Source: Flavisolibacter sp.
GTDB taxonomy: Bacteria; Bacteroidota; Bacteroidia; Chitinophagales; Chitinophagaceae
Direction: 5' to 3'
Length of the DNA stretch: 11,591 bases
Assembly: GCA_025936195.1 (NCBI GenBank)
Contig: JAICTW010000021.1
Span: 1-11,591 of the forward strand
In this document: positions 6,734 through 11,591 of the stretch, one piece after another
Numbering within the stretch: the first letter of the stretch is position 1
Layout: each line of letters opens with the position of its first letter
Made by a program: the position numbers and the translations under genes
The notes under the pieces: generated by a model
Told to the model about the DNA's origin: nothing
Seen by the model: the letters and a program-made list of their open reading frames with translations, nothing else
The model's database searches: none

Positions 6734-7766
6734 GATTTTAGTTGCTGACGATGAAGCCGATTTGGAAATACTGATCAAACAAAAATTCCGAAAGCAAATA
6801 CGCGAGCAAAAATATCAGTTCCTTTTTTCATTGAACGGGAAAGATGCCCTTAGTAAACTGCAGGAGAACCGTGATATTGACGTTGTGCTCAGCGATATTA
6901 ATATGCCCGAAATAGATGGACTGACCTTGCTTACACAACTGCACGAAGTATGCCCGTTGGTACAAACCGTGATGGTGTCTGCCTACGGCGATATGGAAAA
7001 TATCCGAACGGCCATGAACCGCGGCGCTTTCGATTTTGTTTGCAAGCCTGTAAATTTTGAGGACCTTGAACTAACGATAGAAAAAACCTTGCAGCATGTT
7101 TCGCAAATAAAAAAAACACTGCAGGCAATAAAGGAAAATAATATTCTGCGGATGTATGTAGATGAAAATGTGCTGAAGTTTATGAGCCGCCAGGAATACG
7201 AATCATCCCTGACAGCGAACGAAACTATCGAAGCCACTATTGCTTTTATGGACATTTGTAGTTTTACTTCTATCACCGAAAGCGAACCTGCCAATAAAGT
7301 AGTGCGCCTGCTCAACAATTATTTTGATGTGATGGTAAAAGAAATCATAGCTCAAGGGGGGCATGTAGATAAATTTATCGGCGATGCTATTATGGCTGTA
7401 TTTCGTGGCAACTATCATCTGGACCGGGCAATTGAAGCATCGCTTGCGGTGAGAACGGAAATTCAAAAATTGTCCACAACCCAAAATCCAACTGAATTTC
7501 ATCCTAAAGTTTCCATTGGCATTCACAGCGGCGAAATGATCAGCGGGAACATTGGTTCAGCCAATTTGAAGCGGCTGGATTATACGGTGATTGGCGATGT
7601 TGTAAATACAGCACAACGACTTCAATCTGCCGCTGAAGCCGGACAAATTTTGCTGAATGAAAGTTCTTACGAAAAAGTAAAAGAGTTTTTTAATTGCAAA
7701 AGAGTAGGAGAGATAACCGTGAAAAATAAATCAAATCCTTTCATTGCTTATGAAGTTCTGAATTGA
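6726..7766 (+). CDS. Response regulator with class III adenylate cyclase output
   Basis: This 346-residue cytoplasmic protein is predicted to make cAMP from ATP under phosphorylation control. The receiver (about 1-122) has D8-D9, phospho-acceptor D57, S85 and K107. A helical linker follows (about 118-160). The cyclase homology domain (about 166-346) carries metal-binding D176 (FMDICSF) and D220 (KFIGDAIM), purine-selecting K216 and T287 (LDYTVIGD), and the transition-state pair N294 and R298 (VVNTAQR). This full set predicts an active homodimer. The K/T purine pair is the usual bacterial adenylate cyclase pattern and argues against guanylate cyclase. The gene overlaps the stand-alone receiver gene by 8 bp and follows the kinase, so the kinase probably drives cAMP output. 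The layout resembles receiver-cyclase proteins known in Bacteroidota and cyanobacteria. Confidence 0.94.
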   Translation: MAKILVADDEADLEILIKQKFRKQIREQKYQFLFSLNGKDALSKLQENRDIDVVLSDINMPEIDGLTLLTQLHEVCPLVQTVMVSAYGDMENIRTAMNRGAFDFVCKPVNFEDLELTIEKTLQHVSQIKKTLQAIKENNILRMYVDENVLKFMSRQEYESSLTANETIEATIAFMDICSFTSITESEPANKVVRLLNNYFDVMVKEIIAQGGHVDKFIGDAIMAVFRGNYHLDRAIEASLAVRTEIQKLSTTQNPTEFHPKVSIGIHSGEMISGNIGSANLKRLDYTVIGDVVNTAQRLQSAAEAGQILLNESSYEKVKEFFNCKRVGEITVKNKSNPFIAYEVLN

Positions 7767-7784
7767 AAGCAGGCATTTGCTTCA
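7764..7784 (+). other. Small hairpin at the end of the cyclase gene
   Basis: TGAAAGCA (7764-7771) pairs with TGCTTCA (7778-7784) with one bulged A. It starts at the cyclase TGA stop and is followed by a weak T-rich run (TTCTTATTTC). It may lower read-through into the HD-YitT gene 60 bp downstream, but it is too weak to call a terminator. Confidence 0.25.
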
Positions 7785-7826
7785 TTCTTATTTCGATAAT
7801 CCCATTTTAATACCAAACTCCCGTAA

Positions 7827-9290
7827 ATGCAATTTCAAAGAGCTTATGATTTTTTGATAGATAAACTGGAAAGAGAACTTTCTCCTCATCTCACCTATCA
7901 CAGCGTACAACATACCCGGAATGTAGTGGAAGCTGCGCGACACATAGGCATATCCGAAAAACTGCCGGAAGAGGAGATGGAACTATTACTCACTGCTGCT
8001 TTATTTCATGATGCGGGATTTCTGAAAGGGTATGACAATCATGAAGAACTTTCATGTAAAATAGCTAAAGAAAATTTGCCATCATTTGGTTATACCAATC
8101 AGCAGATTGAGAAAATTTGTGAGTTGATCATGGCTACAACGCTTCCGCAAAAGCCTAAAAGCATAGGAGGAGAGATCCTTTGCGATGCCGATCTTTTTTA
8201 CCTGGGCTCAGATGACTATTTCAACGTAGCCGAAAAATTATTTTCTGAATTTAATTATAAAGGGAAAATAGGTGCGAATGCTGACTGGGGAAAAATGCAG
8301 ATAGATTTTTTGAAGAAGCACCGCTATTTTACATTAACAGCCGTCAAAGAAAAAGAGCAAAAGAAAAAAGAGAACCTGCAGCAGTTGATGATCAAACAGG
8401 AACTGGAAAAAACCATAAACAAAAATAGGCATCCCCTTTTTACTTTTTTGCAGGATAGTTTTTTTATTGTTGCCGGAGTTTTAATTGCCGGCTTTGCATT
8501 GAAAGGATTTTTGGTTCCCAATCATTTTTTTGATGGTGGCATAACAGGTATTTCTTTATTGCTGCATGAAATTTATCATCTGAACCTTGCTTATGTATTT
8601 GTGCTGGTGAATCTGCCTTTCATACTTGCCAGTTATTTTACCATTGGAAAAAATTTTGCCATCAAAACGCTGATATGCACTGCGCTTCTTGGTGTTTGCC
8701 TGCTCTTTATGCCTTATCATTTTATGACTTCCGACAAATTATTGATTTCAATTTTTGGTGGTTTTTTTATTGGGTTGGGAATAGGGTTGATCATGCGTGC
8801 AGGTTGTGCATTAGATGGTGTTGAAGTACTGGCCTTATATACGTTTAAAAAAACACCGTTTACGGTTACCGAAATTATTTTGGCCATTAACATTGCCATC
8901 TTTTCTATCGCTGCTTTAAAGCTCGGTATCGAAACGGCTTTATACTCCATACTCACTTACTTTACAGCAACGAGAACAATTGATTTTGTAGTGGAAGGAA
9001 TTGAAGCTTATACAGGAGTAACGATCATTTCCGGCAAAAGCGAACTGGTGAAATACCGGCTGGTGAATGAATTGGGAAGAGGAATTACTGTGTACAAAGG
9101 CGAGCGGGGATTTCTGCCGGGCAAGTTTGAAGTAAGTTCTGAATGTGATATCATTTTTACTGTGGTTACCAGGCTGGAATTGCGAAGGCTGAAAAACCTT
9201 GTCCACGAAATAGATCCAAGGGCTTTTGTTTTTGCAAGCACTATCAAAGAAGCTACGGGTGGAATTTTAAGAAGAAAGCAAATGCATTAG
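7827..9290 (+). CDS. HD-domain phosphohydrolase fused to a YitT/DUF2179 membrane protein
   Basis: The 487-residue protein joins two normally separate modules in one uninterrupted frame. Residues 1 to about 170 form an HD phosphohydrolase domain with H25 and H29 (YHSVQHT), the H61-D62 doublet (LFHDAGF) and a further aspartate in CDADL (D120/D122). These are the metal ligands expected of an active enzyme that hydrolyses phosphomonoesters or cyclic nucleotides. A charged coiled linker (about 172-200, rich in Lys/Glu) follows. Residues about 205-385 contain five or six hydrophobic helices with the YitT landmarks DGGITGISLL (236-245) and RAGCALDGVEVLAL (324-337). Residues about 388-475 form the cytoplasmic DUF2179 domain (LGRGITVYKGERGF, 416-429). 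The YitT part alone (about 283 residues) has the normal full length, so this is a fusion, not a truncation. It is the last gene of the signalling operon, 60 bp after the adenylate cyclase gene. A cAMP- or nucleotide-degrading role is inferred from this context only. Confidence 0.9.
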   Translation: MQFQRAYDFLIDKLERELSPHLTYHSVQHTRNVVEAARHIGISEKLPEEEMELLLTAALFHDAGFLKGYDNHEELSCKIAKENLPSFGYTNQQIEKICELIMATTLPQKPKSIGGEILCDADLFYLGSDDYFNVAEKLFSEFNYKGKIGANADWGKMQIDFLKKHRYFTLTAVKEKEQKKKENLQQLMIKQELEKTINKNRHPLFTFLQDSFFIVAGVLIAGFALKGFLVPNHFFDGGITGISLLLHEIYHLNLAYVFVLVNLPFILASYFTIGKNFAIKTLICTALLGVCLLFMPYHFMTSDKLLISIFGGFFIGLGIGLIMRAGCALDGVEVLALYTFKKTPFTVTEIILAINIAIFSIAALKLGIETALYSILTYFTATRTIDFVVEGIEAYTGVTIISGKSELVKYRLVNELGRGITVYKGERGFLPGKFEVSSECDIIFTVVTRLELRRLKNLVHEIDPRAFVFASTIKEATGGILRRKQMH

Positions 9291-9696
9291 ACTTGCCCGA
9301 TTGTTGAAGAACGTAAAGTTTATATTTCTGAATTACCAATAAAGCTATTGTAAATCGCTCCTGAAGTATGCGATCAGATGTTGCAGATGAAGATGAGAAA
9401 GTGATTGCAACAGTAAAGTCTCCGATCAAACAATTTCCATTATACCCTTGTCCAATAAAGCAGTGATGAATATGTAATGCTGATAAACTGGATTAGCCGT
9501 CTGCATTTCTAAAATCCTGTCTACTTCTCTTCCGCTACACCAACCTTGTTGCTTCAGCCTTCGTATTTACAAGCAATGCCACGGATATACCTGAACTGGC
9601 CCTGCTACAATTATTTTTTTTCTGTGCCGGCAGGTGCAGTAAATGGTAATCCGTATTCCATGTTGAACCAGCTTTATTAACTCTAAAAAGAAACGA
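9291..9696. other. 406-bp stretch with no recognisable gene
   Basis: No reading frame here resembles a protein I recognise. One plus-strand frame stays open from about 9500 to 9645 but has no plausible start and low-complexity content. A 6-bp inverted repeat (GTTGCA...TGCAAC, near 9382-9413) and a 5-bp one (ATCGC...GCGAT, near 9354-9374) are too weak to name. No clear terminator follows the HD-YitT stop, and no clear TAnnTTTG element precedes the CHRD gene. The stretch probably holds the operon's 3' end and the CHRD promoter, and may contain decayed coding sequence. Confidence 0.5.
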
Positions 9697-10152
9697 ATGA
9701 AAAAGATCACACTTCCTGTTTTTGGCTTGCTAACCTTGTTTGTACTCGTTAGTGCATGTAAGAAAGATAAAAACAACAATAACAACATGTACAACATCAG
9801 TGCTACGATGAATGGAGCACAGGAATCGCCTGCTGTTGTTACCAATGGTACCGGAACGGTAACAGGCACCTATGATGCCACTTCAAATACACTGACATAT
9901 AATGTTAGCTGGAGTAATTTATCGGGACCAGCTACGGCTGCGCATTTTCATGGCGCTGCTGCTGCAGGGTCAAATGCATCCGTAATCGTTCCGTTTACTC
10001 TTACTGCCGGCTCCACATCAGCAAGCGGCACGACCACACTAACCGATGCACAGGAGACTGATTTTTTGAACGGCTTGTGGTATGCTAATGTTCATACAGC
10101 AGCACATGGAGGCGGAGAAATAAGAGGACAGGTAACGGCTACGCACCAGTAA
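9697..10152 (+). CDS. CHRD-domain lipoprotein
   Basis: The product has 151 residues. A lipoprotein signal peptide ends in the lipobox VSA-C21, so the mature protein should be lipid-anchored in the cell envelope. After a Lys/Asp/Asn-rich spacer (KKDKNNNNN) comes a CHRD domain (about 32-147). Its hallmarks are NGAQESPAV near the start (about 39-47), AAHFHGAA in the middle (about 80-87), and NVHTAAHGGGEIRGQV at the end (about 130-145). CHRD domains were first described in chordin and occur in many bacterial secreted proteins; the histidines could bind metal, but no biochemical role is established for the bacterial forms. It stands alone on the plus strand, 406 bp after the signalling operon and 2 bp from the convergent MFS gene, whose 3' end supplies its terminator. 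Confidence 0.93.
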   Translation: MKKITLPVFGLLTLFVLVSACKKDKNNNNNMYNISATMNGAQESPAVVTNGTGTVTGTYDATSNTLTYNVSWSNLSGPATAAHFHGAAAAGSNASVIVPFTLTAGSTSASGTTTLTDAQETDFLNGLWYANVHTAAHGGGEIRGQVTATHQ

Positions 10153-10154
10153 AA

Positions 10155-11327
10155 TTATAGATCTGCCCTGCTTTTGCGGGGCAGATATTTTTTCAGAAAG
10201 AGCAATCCCAAAAAAGGTCCTGCAAAAAGCAGTATTAAACTATTTTCCTTTAAGCTCCCCGAAACATATTTCAATAGCTGAATGCTTGCGATAGTGATAG
10301 CAAAACCAATTGATGTTACAATTGTCAATGCGGTTCCCCTGATTTCAGCAGGAGCCGATTGTGCTACCAGTGTAGAGAATTGAGGAGAATCAGCAGCTAC
10401 AGTAAATCCCCAAACGATCAATAAGGTCAGAAAAAGGGTCGAAGGAAAATAAAAAATAAAAGGAGAGAAGAGGCAACAAATTCCCGACACCATCAAAGCA
10501 CAAAAGGCTACTGCTTTACTTCCTGTTTTTTGAGAGATCAATCCACCAGCAATACAACCGAAACATCCGCTGGCAATAATGATAAAAGACCATAGTGGAA
10601 TATTAATAACTACATCACTTATGTTGCCATAGGTTTTCAAGATAAAAGGAATAAAAGCCCAGAACGTGTAGAGTTCCCACATGTGTCCAAAATATCCAAA
10701 TGCTGCAGCTCTGAAATTGGGTGACTTGAAAACGGTGAATGCAGTATTGAATTGAGTTTTATTTTTTGAAAACGATGCAGTTTGAGGAATAAAAACCAGG
10801 ATCAATACGCCTCCTGTAAATGCAAGCGCTGATGTAAACCAAAGAACATTCTGCCAGTTCAATCCCTGCAATTGCGAACGAAGTACATGAGGAAATGCTG
10901 TTCCCAAAACCAATGCGCCCACTAAGAATCCCAAAGCATTTCCCAATTTATGAGGAAAATGTTCGGATGCTATTTTCATTCCTACCGGATAAATACCTGC
11001 AAGAAAAAAACCTGTGATGAACCGTAACACCAATAACCAGTCAATGTCTTTTGCTAACCAAACCAAAAGAAGATTAGCCGTTGCTGCAATGAATGATGAA
11101 AAGAAAAAAACGTTTGATGCAGAAAACCTGTCGGCAATAGTAAACAATGAAAAAATTAAGGTGCCTGCAATAAAACCAAATTGAACGACAGAAGTAATAT
11201 TGGCAAATCCTCCTGACGATGCAGGCTGAATATCATTGACAATAGCATTACCTGCAAACCAAAGTGAAGTTCCGGCAAATTGAGAGAAAACGATAATGGG
11301 AAGAAGAACTTTCGATGGCGGATGCAT
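10155..11327 (-). CDS. MFS transporter, 12 predicted membrane helices
   Basis: This 390-residue inner-membrane carrier of the major facilitator superfamily has about twelve hydrophobic helices in two halves, joined by a basic central loop near residues 183-207 (FSKNKTQF...FKSPNFR). Motif-A-like loops are seen after helix 2 (DRFSASN, 66-72) and in the second half (ISQKTGSK, 264-271). Helix 1 carries FAGTSLWFAGNAI (17-29), and RFITGFFLAGIYPVG (102-116) marks helix 4. The substrate cannot be assigned; sugar, cyanate/nitrate-like and drug-efflux families are all possible, and the CynX/NimT-like branch is only a loose impression. The gene is convergent with the CHRD lipoprotein gene, with 2 bp between the stop codons, and the last ten or so codons form the terminator hairpin. 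The start at 11327 lies directly before the first helix, which fits. Confidence 0.92.
   Translation of the reverse strand: MHPPSKVLLPIIVFSQFAGTSLWFAGNAIVNDIQPASSGGFANITSVVQFGFIAGTLIFSLFTIADRFSASNVFFFSSFIAATANLLLVWLAKDIDWLLVLRFITGFFLAGIYPVGMKIASEHFPHKLGNALGFLVGALVLGTAFPHVLRSQLQGLNWQNVLWFTSALAFTGGVLILVFIPQTASFSKNKTQFNTAFTVFKSPNFRAAAFGYFGHMWELYTFWAFIPFILKTYGNISDVVINIPLWSFIIIASGCFGCIAGGLISQKTGSKAVAFCALMVSGICCLFSPFIFYFPSTLFLTLLIVWGFTVAADSPQFSTLVAQSAPAEIRGTALTIVTSIGFAITIASIQLLKYVSGSLKENSLILLFAGPFLGLLFLKKYLPRKSRADL
10161..10193 (+). terminator. Strong intrinsic terminator of the CHRD gene, inside MFS coding sequence
   Basis: ATCTGCCCTGC (10161-10171) pairs with GCGGGGCAGAT (10176-10186) around a TTTT loop, with 11 pairs including one T-G, and A plus six T follow (10187-10193). 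It begins 8 bases after the CHRD stop codon. The same bases encode the last residues of the convergent MFS protein (RKSRAD). On the minus strand the hairpin is followed by CTATAATTTT, so weaker termination of MFS transcripts is also plausible. Confidence 0.85.
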
Positions 11328-11374
11328 TACACGAATTTAAGGCACGATCCGATAGCTATCGGATTACACGAATT
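11326..11374. repeat. Two 12-bp direct repeats around a perfect 18-bp palindrome
   Basis: ATTACACGAATT occurs at 11326-11337 and again at 11363-11374. Between and partly overlapping them is ATCCGATAGCTATCGGAT (11347-11364), identical to its own reverse complement. Palindromes with a CCGATAGCTATCGG core are frequent in intergenic DNA of many Bacteroidota, and CACGAATT runs are also common there, so this is probably a dispersed intergenic repeat. It lies 20 bp upstream of the MFS start codon and about 60 bp downstream of the partial gene's stop. No T-tract follows on either strand, so it is not a typical terminator. The left repeat overlaps the first bases of the MFS start codon. Confidence 0.6.
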
Positions 11375-11424
11375 ATTTAGACCAATGAATATCTAATTCG
11401 CCTCAATTCCTGCAACTCGTATTT

Positions 11425-11591
11425 CTAATGCGCAAAGTCCGCATCGTACCTTCCTTTGATCCTTTCTATTGGTGGATTGAAGTAACCGAATTTCAAATGG
11501 GGAAATTCCTCGTGGATCAATTCCATTAACTGCTTCATACCTAAAATTTCTCCACCGTCCGTTATACCAATTTTTCCTAAGTACCAATCGG
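11425..11591 (-). CDS. C-terminal end of an unidentified protein, 5' part beyond the window
   Basis: The minus strand is open from the window edge to a TAG at 11425-11427, giving 55 complete codons. The translation begins DWYLGKIGITDGGEI and continues with a helix-like MKQLMELIHEEFP, then LKFGYFNPPIERI, and ends GRYDADFAH. The balanced composition and amphipathic helix followed by an aromatic strand look like a real folded C-terminus, unlike the cysteine- and arginine-rich translations of the other frames. I do not recognise the family. It points the same way as the MFS gene, about 97 bp upstream of it. Confidence 0.6.
   Translation of the reverse strand, partial: DWYLGKIGITDGGEILGMKQLMELIHEEFPHLKFGYFNPPIERIKGRYDADFAH

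Noticed and set aside
8388..9290. YitT as a separate gene starting at the internal Met188
   Set aside because: The frame is continuous from 7827 with a complete HD domain and no stop; an internal start remains possible but is not needed to explain the sequence.
9500..9645. Plus-strand frame open for about 48 codons in the intergenic region
   Set aside because: It has no convincing start, a translation rich in Leu/Phe/Cys without recognisable motifs, and ends before the CHRD gene.
11347..11364. 18-bp palindrome as an intrinsic terminator for the partial gene
   Set aside because: The palindrome has no loop bases and no T-tract follows on the minus strand (CGTGCCTTAAATTCG).
11393..11587. Minus-strand 64-residue open frame with an ATG
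   Set aside because: Its composition (many Arg, Asn, Trp) looks non-coding, and it overlaps the better frame ending at 11425, which reads as a sensible C-terminus.
1..11591. CRISPR arrays, tRNA/rRNA genes, insertion sequences, toxin-antitoxin or phage-defence genes
   Set aside because: I saw no regularly spaced repeats, no tRNA-like or rRNA-like segments, and no transposase, nuclease or other defence-type coding region on either strand.

Overview
The window looks like chromosomal DNA from a Bacteroidota species, most likely near the Chitinophagaceae. This is inferred from four things: moderately AT-rich DNA; genes started without clear Shine-Dalgarno sequences; a TAnnTTTG-type promoter element ahead of the main operon; and a CCGATAGCTATCGG-type palindrome of the kind often scattered between Bacteroidota genes. 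The taxon call rests on these features only, not on a database search.

Region 1 (1-2959, minus strand) holds, in transcription order, an SDR oxidoreductase, a TonB/TolA-like membrane-anchored protein and folC. folC runs off the left edge. The gap between the TonB-like stop codon and the folC start is filled exactly by a perfect 9-bp hairpin. An imperfect inverted repeat of about 15 bp separates the SDR gene from the TonB-like gene.

Region 2 (3202-9290, plus strand) is the most interesting part: six closely spaced genes in one orientation. In order they encode an outer-membrane beta-barrel, a small secreted phosphate-binding-protein-like domain, a two-TM HAMP sensor histidine kinase, a stand-alone receiver, a receiver fused to a class III adenylate cyclase, and an HD-phosphohydrolase fused to a complete YitT/DUF2179 membrane protein. 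There is no ABC permease, no ATPase and no DNA-binding output. The simplest reading is an envelope-to-cytoplasm cascade. A small solute or ion captured at the barrel and periplasmic protein would be sensed by the kinase, passed to two receivers and converted to cAMP. The HD-YitT protein could then degrade a nucleotide or respond at the membrane. A TAnnTTTG promoter element (3169-3176) lies just upstream. A perfect 12-bp inverted repeat (2971-3011) sits in the divergent intergenic region shared with the SDR gene.

Region 3 (9291-11591) starts with about 400 bp in which no gene is recognisable. It is followed by a CHRD-domain lipoprotein on the plus strand, a convergent MFS transporter on the minus strand, and the 3' end of an unidentified minus-strand gene at the right edge. 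The CHRD and MFS genes are separated by only 2 bp. They share a strong hairpin terminator that lies inside the last codons of the MFS gene. A perfect 18-bp palindrome associated with a 12-bp direct repeat lies upstream of the MFS gene.
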